Of a stretch of 64,000 bases of DNA, positions 1 to 14,300 are shown piece by piece (the stretch's first letter is position 1; each line of letters starts with the position of its first letter). This stretch comes from Lyophyllum atratum (taxonomy: Eukaryota; Basidiomycota; Agaricomycetes; Agaricales; Lyophyllaceae), in the NCBI GenBank assembly GCA_014905825.1, contig JACGCN010000031.1, positions 372,001-436,000 of the forward strand, read 5' to 3'. Below the pieces are notes generated by a model. The model made no database searches. It saw only the letters and a program-made list of their open reading frames with translations, and was not told the origin of the DNA. A program made the position numbers and the translations under genes.

Positions 1-2632
1 AGATCCAGCTTCTGCTTCTCTTTCACCTTCCCGCTCCCTTTCTTCCCGTTCCCACTGCGTGTAACCTCATATGCACCCCCTACGTTACCCCTGGCCAAGG
101 CCACAAGTGAATTGAGTGTAATGTTCGCATCGTCCTGGTCCAGGGCTTCTGTGATCTTTACGAGCTGCCACGCCTCGAGCGTCACGTCCCGGCGATCGAT
201 TTCATCCGCGGGTCGGGTACAATTGTCGCAGTGCCCGCATCTCGTCAGCGCGTCGGAGTCGCCAGTGGTCCACGAGGACATGGCGAGTTGTGAGGAGTGC
301 GAGAAATATCTGTCGGGAATCTCCTCAGAACCGGTACCAATGAAGGAGAAACTCCACCTACTTGGCGAACTGGATCTTGCGACACTCCGTCAGGTCCTGC
401 GCAAATCCCAACATGGCGTGTACTTGACCAATCGATGGGAAGTCAGCTACGGGGGAAGTGAGAGGCCAAGGCAAAAGTGACGGACGTTTGTATCTTCCTT
501 CCTTCTCGTGGGCCACCATGGAGCTCAGGATCGTCCCATCCTGCGGACGGTAATACAAAACGCAGTCGGAATCCTTTCCGTCACGGCCTGCGCGACCAGA
601 CTCTTGGTAGAAGCCTTCCAGCGATTTCTATGTTGGTTCAGTCATCGATAAGGCGCCAGGGATGAATGCCTCATGACCACGTACCGAAAGCTATAGAAGC
701 AAACGGAGCAATTAGATGAAAACTAGTACACAGCAATGGAACGGACGAACGGAGTGATGCAACACGAATCGCACGTCACCTTTGTCGATCCCTAGGCCAA
801 ATGCTAAAGTACGCTGATGAGTGGGGCCAAGTAAATGAAATGGAGGACGTTATTCACCTATGGTGGCACATACGACCTTGATAGTGCCACGCCGCCATGC
901 GACATGGAGACCTTCCTTCTCGCGATCGTGCCGGTCAGCATGATACACGCCTGTCTTGATCCTGTTCCCACTCAGTTCTTGGAGGCCCTCCGCCACATTT
1001 TCTGCGTCCTGCACAGGGGCAACCACGTGAATTACAGCAGACGTGAGGAGCGCGCGAGGATCAGATCAAGGCACACCTTCTTGCTCAGGCAGTAGATGAT
1101 CCCGCTTTCGTCCAGGTGGTTTTTGAGGATGTAGTCTACCATGGCCTGCAAGGCATCGGCACCTTTCGCCGGCTTCGGAACGACAGTGTAGTGGAGGTTC
1201 TTGCGGTAGAGAGGGGCTGTGAAATATGCAGTGCCTTGCGTATCGGCATCTGTAGGAAGGTTAGGCAGGAGACGACGATAGGTCTAGGGAGTCACCCACT
1301 GTTTCCATCTACGACTGCCTTGAGGCCTAGTGTGGTGATGAGGTCATCCAGAACCTTCGGCGGGCAGGTTGCTGAGAGCGCCATGATGGGCACGCGCGGA
1401 AATAACGCTCGCAGTCGGTGTAGTCCCTGGTAATCTGGCCTATGGTGATGTCATAAACAGTCCGTCAAAAGAGAATACGAACTCCGTACCTGAAGTCGTG
1501 CCCAAGCTGAGAAACGCAATGTGCCTCGTCAATCACAATCCGAGCTAGTGAAAACTAAGGTTGACCGGTGTACATGAGCCTTTATGATCCGCGATTTACC
1601 TAGTTGTCGCGCGTCCGACAGCTTCCCCAGCAAACCAACGAACTGCTTGCTTTTTGCGATCTTCTCGGGCTGGGAGGGGGGTTCAACATGCATGTGCACG
1701 TAAGCCAAGAGGTTACTGACCGTCACGTAACAAAGCTTGATCTCCTCTTCATTGGATGCGACTTTGCGTCCTGCAAGGGCGTACAGACGCTGGGTGATCT
1801 CGTTCGCTTCTTGCTTTGAGGTTCCGCTCGTAAGTTTGACCGCTTGGACTACTTGAGATTCAGAAAGACGTTTCAGAAATGAAGGAAAACAGAGCTCACC
1901 GCCAGATTCGCGGAGGTGCAGAATTTGATCGGTAATGAGCGATATTAGGGGTGAAATCACAAGTGTGCATCCCGGCTGAAGGAGCGCAGGAAGTTGATAT
2001 GTCAATGATTTTCCACCACCTAGAGGATATGAGTGGAAAGACGCGAATAAGAATTGAAATCGAACCTGTAGGCATCACGCAGACGATATCGCGTCCGTCC
2101 ATGTTCGCATTACAGACTCTGAAGGTCTGTAAGTCTTCTTCGTCGGTAAAAACGCGATCCAGAACGTACCCTTCCTGGCAAAGACGAAAATTCTCGATGC
2201 CAAATACAGCTTTCATCTTCGCTTTCAGACCATGTGTCCATTCAAACTTCTCTTGTCCATAATCAATGCCATCCTTCGCCTTGCCCTTGCCCTTGCCAGT
2301 CCCAGCATACGAAGGCCGCAGCATACTCAGCTCCTTTAGGATCTCATCGCGTTTTCCCTTTGAGTGGTCCACTAGAAGCCTCGTCAACCTCATCTCTTCT
2401 TCGTACTTTGCGATTTCTGCGTCATATTGCGCGAGTTTCTCCTTTAGTTGTTGCTTTCGCGAGTACATAGACATTTCTGGATGAGATTTAGCCTGATTCA
2501 TCTCGTGTTCCTCGCGAGACAATTCGAGAATCGCGTCGAGCTGGTCAACAAGATTAATTCAGGGTTATATTTTGAGTAGAGAAATCGACGCACATCATCT
2601 GAACCAACATGATCGGAAAGCGCGTATACCAT
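1..2632 (-). CDS. RecQ1-type ATP-dependent DNA helicase (3' end beyond window)
   Basis: RecQ-family 3'-5' DNA helicase acting in genome maintenance in the nucleus. The minus-strand exons read in order: a start at 2632 ([13 protein letters not shown]), a short intron, an N-terminal coiled coil, then the RecQ motif 0/I region. The Walker A box reads VMPTG/GGKS and is split by an intron near 1998-2044. After it come [10 protein letters not shown], the RecQ1-characteristic PEKIAKSK stretch near 1650, and a DEAH box ([14 protein letters not shown]) near 1500-1550. The conserved helicase C-terminal half continues to base 1, where a Lys-rich stretch runs off the window. The PEKIAKSK motif and the coiled-coil N-terminus favour the RECQL/RecQ1 subgroup over BLM/Sgs1. 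Another in-frame ATG, near 2499, would give a shorter start, but the upstream ATG joins in frame through a clean GTGCGT...CAG intron. It is transcribed divergently from GPN2, 242 bp away. Confidence 0.88.
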
Positions 2633-2874
2633 AGCTATGTTCACAACCAGATGTTAGCGTCGAAGTCCCTCAGGCCTCATGGTCGAAGGATGAGAATTCC
2701 AACAGAGAACATATGAAGGGTGTGACAGGCGCGTGCAGTTTGCCAAGTGTAACTTTTTCACGGCGAAGTTACATGACATATCAAAATCCCCACGGCCTTA
2801 TTATCTATCGAATAGATTATTCTCTCTTTCTCTTTCTCCCACCTTCTCATCCTAGATCTCTTGCTGCCTCCAAT
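2633..2874. promoter_or_regulatory. Divergent intergenic promoter, RecQ1 / GPN2
   Basis: This 242-bp gap separates the inferred start codons of two divergent housekeeping genes, so it presumably holds both core promoters. The GPN2-proximal part is rich in CT runs (about 2818-2860), a common core-promoter feature in fungi. No clear TATA box is visible. The assignment is inferred from gene arrangement only. Confidence 0.5.
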
Positions 2875-4097
2875 ATGCCATTTGGAGAGGTTGTTTGTGG
2901 CTCTCCTGGCAGTGGAAAATCGACATACTGCTATGGGAAATATCAACTTTTCACGGCCCTAGGCCGCCCAATCTCGGTGGTAAACCTGGATCCCGCAAAC
3001 GATTCAATTCCATACCCCTGCGCGATTGACATTTCATCTTTGATAACATTGAAAGATGTAATGGAAGAGCACGGTCTTGGCCCCAATGGCGGCATGTTAT
3101 ACTGCATGGAATATCTAGAAGCCAACTTCGACTGGCTTGAGGAACGCCTGAAGGAACTCGGCGAGGATGCCTACATTCTCTTTGATCTCCCAGGACAAGT
3201 CGAATTGAGCACCAATCATGAAAGCGTGAAGAGGATTGTAGAGAAATTGACGAAAATGGGTATTCGGGTGCGTGGCAATCTACGTTTACGTGAACTAAGA
3301 CTCATGTTCAATAGTTAGCTGCCGTACACCTATGCGATGCGCATTATGTCACAGATGCGTCCAAGTACATATCCGTCTTGCTGCTCTCCCTTAGGACCAT
3401 GTTACACTTGGAACTCCCCCACGTCAACGTTCTTTCCAAGGTTGATCTGATATCACAATACGGCGATTTGGGTACAAGAATGCTTCTTTAGGATCGTAGC
3501 GGCCATTCTGACCGGTCCTGCCAACATCCGTAGACTTCAACCTGGAATTTTACACGGAGGTGCAAGATCTATCCTACTTGGAAAACACGTTATCGGCATC
3601 TCTTCCTCCTCGGTTTGCCTCGTTGAACATGGCTATGATTTCCCTGATCGAAGACTACAGCCTAGTTGGGTTTGAAACATTAGCGGTCGAGGTATACACT
3701 TAGCCCTGGGCGGCCCATTCTCTTTGCTAATCCACCGTAGGACAAGAATTCCATGATCAACCTCACGCGGGCCATTGATCGTGCCACTGGCTATGTTTTT
3801 GTGCCTCCATCTGGCTCGGACGCGCCGCCTGGAACTATCGATCAGACGACAGCACCACCTGCCGCACGCCCCAATACATATGCCCTTTTCTCTACTGCTG
3901 CTGGAGCATTGAAAGGTACCAGGAGTGATGTTCGCGAGGTGCAAGAGCGGTGGATAGATGCCAAGGAAGAATGGGATGCGTATGAGAAGGTGCAATGGAG
4001 GAAAGAGGGAGAACTCGTCAGGGAGGAGGCAGCCCGTGCGAGTACAATCAGGGAACGAAAATTGCCGGCCAGCTCGGAAGACGTAGATATGGCATGA
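2875..4097 (+). CDS. GPN2: GPN-loop GTPase 2
   Basis: Cytoplasmic GPN-loop GTPase. The family assists assembly and nuclear import of RNA polymerase II and III. It starts at [17 protein letters not shown], a P-loop near residues 10-17, followed by [13 protein letters not shown] with the switch region. Next are the GPN signature (HGLGPNGG near residue 65) and FDLPGQVEL (the G3 motif). A second exon gives SKVDL (the NKxD-type G4 equivalent). Three introns fall at about 3268-3310, 3472-3530 and 3692-3740. The last exon ends ASSEDVDMA followed by TGA. GPN2 is favoured over GPN1 and GPN3 because of the [10 protein letters not shown] and [15 protein letters not shown] stretches. The reading frame is intact throughout. 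Confidence 0.92.
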
Positions 4098-5386
4098 GCA
4101 TGGATAGGTACAGATACTTGTAATATGAAATTATTAGTCCTGTTGAACATCATTATGCAGGGACCCGTTGATATACTTGTACTGTCGGAATTGGGCAACT
4201 GCCATCGACAGTAGAACTTTGACCATGGGCCATGGGCGCCTGGGCCATGGCGCTTTAACTTTGACGCCTGCCCGACATGTACTTTCGGGTGCTTCCGACG
4301 GACCGAAGTTCGACTTCACGTAGACGGTAACACACTGCCTCGACAACCATGAGTCCGACAGACCAAGTATGTACATGATTGACCCCGCTTCGCTTCAGCT
4401 CGAACCTATGACAGTTAATCAAACCGAGTCCCTCGCGGCGGTTCGACCGTGATCAGGGCGAACTCGACGTCGCCGGAACGGATGCGCCCCGCTAACGTGC
4501 CATATTTCTTACACAAACGGTAACAGCGCGAGGGGCATGCGCACCGATGATTTGCTAGTGACGTGGATGTATTGTATCGATGTCGATCGATGCCACTCGG
4601 TTCTTCTTGTCGATCACCTTGTGGTTGGACAGCGACCGTCAGTTGCGGTCAAATCCAGGGTTGAAAGTTGCACTCCTGCATGGATCTGTCTATTGAAATG
4701 GATCTGTGCGCCCTCTAGATCATCCAGTGCGTATCCTACTGATTGTGTCGCACATTATTTCTGACCTCCTGCCAAGTTTCTACCCCGCCCCAACCAGGTT
4801 CGTATGTTTGTCCGCCACGATCTGTCTTGCCTGCGATGAACCTGTCCGCCCTCTGAATCATTTGGTGCATGTCATCCTGATCCTGTCGCACAGTATTTTT
4901 GAACTCCTGCCAAGTTTCTACCCCGAGCCCGCTAGACTCATATCTTTATCCTCCAAGGTAAGGTCAGGTTTGGACGCCACCCATACCACCCCTGGTTCAA
5001 GACAGTTGTGGCACGTCGCTTATCATTTTTTCGTAGGGCGTCGTCATCATATTCGTGTGAGCTAGACAGTGTCATGTTTTCTGTTTTGACTCCATACCGA
5101 ACCGTTCTCCATCTAGATATCAGAACAGCTTCCGCTCGCGCCCCATACATTTGGTGGACGCGAATGGGATTATCATTCAGCTCCTTCCCACTTGGCATGG
5201 TATTCCGCAACGTAGTTTACCTGTCAGTGTGCGGTGCACTTGCCAACCCGCCCTTTACGCAATGGGGGATCGTACCCAGGTTTGTTGTTCCTGGACTGGC
5301 TAAGCTATACGAAAATCATAAAAGGCTGGTTTGCACCCTCGTCACGAAGAACGCCAACCTGAGCAGCTGTTCACCCGCTACCCTTC
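4098..5386. other. Intergenic region with tandem duplication
   Basis: A 1.3-kb gap between GPN2 and the first GMC oxidase. Apart from the 138-bp tandem duplication at 4683-4960 I see no gene. Open frames here (for example 4706-5065 and 5008-5496) lack recognisable motifs. A TATA-like CATAAAAG lies at 5318-5325, about 65 bp before the oxidase start codon, and may be its core promoter. Confidence 0.6.
4683..4960. repeat. Diverged 138-bp direct tandem duplication
   Basis: Two adjacent copies offset by 138 bp, with a 2-bp shift at the left edge. CGCCCTCT at 4709-4717 matches 4847-4855, and the perfectly kept block CTCCTGCCAAGTTTCTACCCC at about 4766-4786 matches 4904-4924. The copies have diverged at many positions between these anchors, so the duplication is not recent. 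It does not code for anything recognisable and has no transposon ends. Confidence 0.75.
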
Positions 5387-7548
<2,162 letters not shown>

Positions 7549-8746
7549 TTTCGTCAGTCGTTGGACTTTTCTTGATTTAACCAGAGCCTAGTATAATAAT
7601 AATGTTAAATATTCTTCTGCAAACACATTCCATCAAGTCTTCTAGCCGCAGCACCTACGTCCTTGAGTGGTTATTCGCGATATCTAGCCAGGTTCTGATT
7701 TCGATGCTGCTGGTTTGAGCTGCTTTTGAGACTAAAAGTTGTTCATTCCCTGGAGATCGGCTACTCGTCCAGGCCAGCCTATGAGAGTACCATCATGCTA
7801 TTCGTGCTAGCTGTGTGATGTGGCAAGTATGATGAGTTGGAACCGCTTATGCCCGCAAGGTGCGCTTCGAAATATACCAAGTTACCGAAAGAGCCGCAGA
7901 TTCATACTGAGACTCGGTAGGTCTCGATCTTCTCTGCAGTCTACGCCAACTTTCAAGGCACGAGCCTACGCCGAGTGTAAGAAGGTGTAAGATATCAGGA
8001 ACACCAACTATGACCGGGTGGCCGGCCCGTCTACAAATTGACTTTGACCAGCATCTCGCGTATCAAATTGATCAAATGCTCTTTCCTTCGTGACATCATG
8101 TCAACTTCATGCCACCTGTTGCCAGTGCCACAGCTCAACTACACCTCGATGCTTTTTCGTATTTCAGGGAGACTTCTGTCAGATTCTTACTTGAAACGTT
8201 GGCGATAACCTGGGTCCGAACCCTCTGCGACGTCGATGAGCCAGCTCGGTTTGACGGTATATGTTGATCCTTTGATTTTTGGAGCGTAAATGACTCACGT
8301 ATGGTCGACGGAATGAAAGTAGCGAGCGATCAGGGACCGATGATACCAGTTATGGGTTCCCCGCATCGCGTCCTGAACGTAACTATCTCATGCACACTCC
8401 GGGCTCCTGTACCTGGCCGTTCAACGTTCAAATCCTGACATGCTAAGGTGCATTTTTACCTAGAATCGCTGTGTTACTTCCCACAAGCTGATCCAGATAC
8501 CAAAGGCGTCGGCTCACACGTCAAAAGGTGTTCCATCTCGGCCTCGAACCTGTGTCCCTTGGATTCGGCTTGTCAGTGTCATACATGGCGTCCAGACCAC
8601 GTACAAGCTCCAATACGAACCCGGGTCTCCTATCTTTGAGTTGGGCAGCGGCGTGCGCCATCATCCCTATATGGGGGGTGCATAGCTGTTGACTCTTGCA
8701 CCTGTATAAATAAGATAGGTAGGCGTTGGCAGCCCCTGTGGTGACC
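7549..8746. other. Intergenic spacer between tandem GMC genes
   Basis: A 1.2-kb spacer between the two oxidase genes. No coding sequence or repeat is recognised in it, apart from the TATA box of copy 2 at its right end. Confidence 0.5.
8705..8712 (+). promoter_or_regulatory. TATA box of GMC oxidase copy 2
   Basis: A perfect TATAAATA lies 35 bp upstream of the ATG at 8747. This spacing makes ATG 8747 the likely start. An in-frame TTG at 8726 would lie upstream of the expected transcription start. Confidence 0.7.
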
Positions 8747-10936
8747 ATGAGCCCCTTTCAGATCCTTCTTTCCTTGGCCTGCAGTTTCTTGGCCTTACCG
8801 CTCGTTCATACGGCTGCCATTCATGAAAATGCTGCAGATGTTCAAAACATCAAGTTTGACTTCATTATCGTTGGAGGTGTGACGACCGTCTGCTTCGTTG
8901 TTCACGCTGTTGCTTATGTACTTTCCTGCGCAGGGGGTACAGCGGGCAATGTTGTTGCGAACCGCTTGACTGAGAACCCCAAATTCAAGGTTCTTGTCAT
9001 TGAAGCCGGACCTTCGTATGTTGCATCCATTCATCGTTTCCAGATCTTTGTAAAATGTGATGCATGATTCTAGCAACGAAGATGTGCTTACATCCCAGGT
9101 CCCATGGTTTGCCGCCAACAACTGGTTCTCGACTTACGACTGGAACTATACCACCACTCCGCAAGTGGGCCTTGGTGGTCGCCCAGCGATCCTTCCACGA
9201 GGATTTATCCTGGGAGGGAGCAGCTCTATTAGTCCGTCAAAATGTTCTCAGCCATTTCGCTCCGTGCTGATTGTCTGTAGATTTCCTGATGTACACGCGT
9301 TCTACGGCCGACGATTACGACCGCATCGCGAGAGTCACTGGCGATAAAGGATGGTCTTGGAAAAGCCTGCAGCCGTACTTCAGGAAGAATGAGAAGTTCG
9401 TCAAGCCCGCCGACAACCATGACATAACGGGCCAGATCGATCCGTCGGTCCACAGTTTCGACGGGGTGAATTCTGTCAGTGTGCAAAATTTCCCCACGTC
9501 CATCGACAACATGGTCATAAATGCGAGCCGCCAACTCGGAGGCGATTTCAAATTTGTGGAAGATTATAACAATGGGAAGCCCCTTGGACTTGGTGGGTAT
9601 CCTTCTTTCTTCGGTGAGATATTGAGAGACTGAGCGGTCTGTAGGATGGCTTCAAACTACCGTTGACGGGCCCACTGGAAGACGAAGTAGCTCTGCAACA
9701 TCCTATCTGGCACCGGAGTTCCTCAAGCGCGACAATTTACATGTCCTCGTGAACGCACAAGTCTCACGTCTCATCCAAACAAGGCATGGGAAAACACCTT
9801 CTTTCCTCACCGTAGAGTTTAGACAGATCTCCAAAAGTATGTCTCAATTGTTTTCCTATATAAATCGAGTCTCACGCGATGTCGTTGCCAGGCCCCAAGC
9901 TGATTCGCTTAACTGCTCAGCGAGAGGTCATTTTATCGGCAGGAGCCCTTGGAACGCCACATATCCTGCTCAACTCCGGGATCGGTGATGCGAAGGCTCT
10001 TCGTGCGGTGGGCGTCAAACCTCTCGTCAATCTTCCCGATGTCGGTGCCAACCTGTGTGATCATTCGGCCATCGCCAATCCGTTTGTGGCGCTCACGAAT
10101 GACAGCTATGAAGAGACGCGTAAGCCGGAGGTCACGGCGCGGCTCTTAGAACAATGGAAAAAGAACGGGACGGGTCCGCTTGTGAACACGGTAGCCAGCC
10201 TTATCAGTTTCCATCGGGTGACTGGGGACGACGTGCCTCATCCTGATCCCGCCGCTGGACCTGATACACCTCACTTTGAGCATCTGTTTGCGGTGCGTGA
10301 CTTTCTTTCGGTTTTATCTTGAGACTCTAGACTGACGTGAATGCGAAGAATGGCCTTATCGTTCCGAACGCCTTCGTACCACCAGACCAGCACATATTCA
10401 GCGTCGCCACCGCTCTCGTGTCACCCGCATCCCGTGGAACCCTCACTATAAATTCTACCAACCCCTTCGACCCCCCTCTGATCGATCCAGCTCTCTTGAA
10501 GGAAGAGTCCGATCGCCGCATGATGCGCGCTGCATTGCGCCATGCGTTCAAGTTCGTGTCCGCACCTATCTTCAAGGGCTATGTCCTTGGCCCCGCTGGT
10601 GATCTGGCGAACGCGACGACTGATGCAGAGCTGGACGCGTATATGAATGCTGAGGCTGGGACGTTCTTCCACCCGACTGGGACGGCGGCGATGTCGCCGA
10701 AGGGCGCGAAACGGGGTGTGCTTGATCCGGATTTGAAGGTTAAGGGCATTGCGGGACTTCGTGTTGTGGATGCTTCTGTATTCGTAAGTGGTTTATTGAC
10801 GGGTCGGATGGGGGTGATACTGATGACCTTTTTCTTGTAGCCGGATATTCCGAGCGGACACACGCAGGCAGCGGTTTACGTTATTGCGGAGCGTGCGGCA
10901 GATATTATCAAAGGATCCTATGGGAAGGACCATTAG
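8747..10936 (+). CDS. Secreted GMC oxidoreductase, aryl-alcohol-oxidase type (copy 2)
   Basis: Paralogue of the 5387-7548 gene in tandem, with the same predicted role: an FAD alcohol oxidase (AA3_2) that releases H2O2 outside the cell. The signal peptide is [57 protein letters not shown] gives the FAD site, split by an intron (about 8877-8934). Then follow YDWNYTTTPQ, PRGFILGGSSS (signature 1) and LSAGALGTPHILLNSGIG (signature 2). The C-terminal TFFHPTGTAAMSPKGA, VVDASVF and PDIPSGHTQAAVY carry both catalytic His residues in canonical context. Introns fall at the same positions as in copy 1, so the pair arose by local duplication. It ends GSYGKDH followed by TAG. Compared with copy 1 this one looks canonical. 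Confidence 0.9.
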
Positions 10937-11337
10937 TGTGTTGGGTCTTTACCAAGTGACTGGCAGCGTTGAACCATCAAAGATAGTTAACCCCCACATC
11001 CTTTTTCTAAGCACATCCTTCTTCTAAGCGAATACCTTCTGTTCATAGTACTTTCATTACTTAATCTTTGGACTTAAGATAATAGACGGAATATGTTGTA
11101 ATTAAAATTCTAGTGACTTGCGTCCCGTCGTACAATGGATTTTACATCCCTTCTGCTGGACTATGATTCCTTGATTGTCATGAACTCCATCTCGGCTGCC
11201 ACAAGGGTAGGATCTATGCGCGTCGCAGAACGCGTCGAGGTGAACGCATCACGTGACTACTTAGGGCCGGCCTGGATTGGCTTCGACGTGTCACCTCGGA
11301 AGTATCGTCAACACAAGCACCATAATTTTCTACGACC

Positions 11338-14300
11338 ATGAAGCTGAAGGAAATCCACAGAACCTCGACCTTCGCATGGTCGCCTACAGCTTCTCTTCCT
11401 TTGCTGGCCACAGGAACCGTTGCAGGCGCACTTGACGAATCCTTCAGTAACGAGAGCCAGCTTGAAATATGGGCACCGAATTTCCTGGACAAGAACGAGT
11501 ATGATCTCGGCGGGGCTGGCCAGAATGGACCCAGAGGCGTCGTAAAGGATAACTCGAGGTTTGTGGATAGTTATTGTGGGGAACTCGCGTTAACAGCGCT
11601 GAATCTGTAGGTTCAATCGCCTGGCGTGGGGTGGTGTATACGACAATCGACCCCGCGGAGTAATCGCGGCCGGTATGGAGAACGGAGAGCTCGCCCTCTG
11701 GGATCCTGCCAAGATTCTTGCAGGCGCAGAGTAAGTCTGGCCTTCGTAGTGATTGGTACCGTTGTGAACGTTACCGCGTCATAGGGTGTCGGAATCTCTT
11801 ATCCTCCGAAACACGACACATACAGGGCCAGTTCGCGGACTCGATTTTAATCCCATACAAACGTCGCTTCTTGCCTCGGGCGGTGTTGCCGGCGAGGTAT
11901 GAATCGATACCTGCAGTCAATTTTTACACGTCACTTACCTTGGCTGTAGGTGTACATATGGGACCTTAAGGATCCCAGCAAACCCTACACGCCGACGCCA
12001 GGCTCTCGGAGTACCAAACTCGACGAAATCACCTCAGTTGCCTGGAATCAACAAGTCCAATATGTCCTTGCTGGTGCCAGTAGCACTGGATACACGGTTG
12101 TGTGGGATCTGCGAGGGAAGCGGGAAGTTGTCGCGCTAGCATACGGAGGTGGAGCTGGTACTCTTGCAGGACATGGTGGAAGTGGTAGCGGTATGGCAAT
12201 GGGTGGCCGAAGGGGCATGAGCGATATTGCCTGGCACCCCGACAACGTACGCTAGCCTTGCTTCTGGGACACTTTCGCGGTGCTTACTATATCTCAGGCT
12301 ACAAGGCTCGTGACCGCGTCCGAGGATGATTCTTCCCCCGTCATTATGGTGTGGGACCTTCGTAACGCACGCGCTCCGGAAAAGGTACTCCTTCCAATGG
12401 CAGGATCATTGCACTCCAACTAAACACTTCACAGATTTTGACAGGGCACGAGAAAGGTGTCTTATCGTTGTCGTGGTGTAAACAGGATGCCGATTTGCTC
12501 CTGTCTTGCGGAAAGGACAACCGCGCCCTTTGCTGGAATCCACAGACTTCAGAAATCATTGGAGAGGTGGGCGAGAACGCCAATCGATTCCTGGACATGC
12601 CTGACCTGGTCCTAGCTTCCCTCCGCAGATAATTGGGCGTTCCAAGTCGATTGGTGCCCCCGCAACCCTGACCTCCTCGCCACTGCATTCTTCGATGGCA
12701 CGGTCGGAATCCACTCCATCCAATCAACAAACGATACCCCCAGTCAGGAATCCGCAGCTGCCCGGCCTGCTGATGGGGCTGATATTTTCGATGCACCTGG
12801 GTTCTCGAGGTCCACAGGAGGTGCTACTCTTTCGCTCAAGCAGCCTCCCAAATGGCTTCGTCGTCCCGCCAGCAACTCGTTCGGATTCGGTGGAAAATTG
12901 GTCACGGTATCCAACCTTCCTTCGGCGCAAGGGAAGAACCAGAGCAGTGTTGTGCACATTCGCAAAGTTGTCACCGAGCAGGATTTGGTCGAACGCGCAA
13001 CGAAGTTGCAGAGCGCCATTGAGGGTGGTTCCGAGTCGCTCAAGACCTTTGCTGAAGAGAGGTCTGGAAAAGAGGCACCGACTACGAAGGCTGGATGGAG
13101 GGCATTGTTGAGCCTCTTTAAGGCTGACTCTCGCGATGAGCTCGTGACGCTGCTTGGTTTCTCAAAAACCGAGATCGCTGCACGGGTCGCTGAAGCAGTG
13201 GAGAACTTGAAGGCTGCCAATGCGGAGAACGTGAAGTCGCCATTAGAGGAAGATATCACGGAAGTCAAGGCTCACGAGACTGTTGTATCCTTCGTAGAGC
13301 CCGAGCGCGAGGAGTATAGCGACGAGGAACGTGACGAGAAGACGCCATCCGAAGTTAGTGCTAGCGTCACATCCGACACCACCAGCGCCAACCGCCATGC
13401 TGACAGCGAGTCCACCACCACGGCACCCAGTCTTTTCGGCGATGATATGCCTGGAACGCCCCAGCTCGACGCTGGTGGTGATTTCTTCAGCGCCATCGCG
13501 CAGCAGGATCGGGTGCTCGTTCCGCACACCAATTACGGCATTGATTCCTCCGTAGCTGCAACCATCGGCTCTGGCCCCTCGTCCGTCTCCTCGGAATCGT
13601 TAAAGAGCAACTCCTTCAGGATTTATCCTAACGACGAGTCGGAGATTGACCGCCTTGTTACCAAAGCCCTTGTGCTTGGGGACTTCGAATCAGCGGTGTC
13701 CCTCTGCCTTTCTTCCGATCGCTTCGCAGATGCAATTTTGCTCGCCGTCCGTGGTGGGCCAGAACTCCTCCAACGCACGCAAAAGGCGTACTTTGAGCGC
13801 CGCACCACTTCCCTTCCTTACCTTCGCCTCTTCCAGTCTATTGTTACCAACGATCTGTCGGATGTCGTTCATAATGCCGATCTTCAAGAGTGGCAGGAGA
13901 TCTTCGTTGTTTTGTGCACGTTCGCGAGCCAGGACGAGTTCCAGAGTCTCGCTGAGGAGTTGGGTCGTCGGTTGGAGTTCCAGTTCACGGTTTCCGCGTC
14001 TTCGGAGAACCCTGAGGTGAAGGAGGGTGCACGCGACTACAGGCAGAACGCGACGCTCACTTACCTGGCGGCTGCACGCCTGGAGCGTCTGGTCAACATC
14101 TGGATCGACGAATTGGCAGAGGAGGAGAATAAGCTCATTTTGGACGAGGCGCACCCTACGAGCTCACGCTTCTCCGCACACACCCAAGCCCTTCAGTCGT
14201 TTGTGGAGAAGGTCACCGTGTTCAGGGCTGCGACCAAATACGAGGACAAGGATCTTGAGCAGCCCCACAGCCCCGATGCAGAGGGCAGGGAGTTCAAGTT

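Noticed and set aside
8535..8552. tRNA-like B-box GGTTCGAGGCC on the minus strand
   Set aside because: The flanking bases do not form a T-arm stem and no A box or cloverleaf can be drawn. Similar GTTCGA matches near 54510 and 34108 fail the same test.
8726..8746. Upstream TTG start for GMC oxidase copy 2
   Set aside because: The TATA box at 8705-8712 places transcription start near or after 8726. The ATG at 8747 gives a normal signal peptide.
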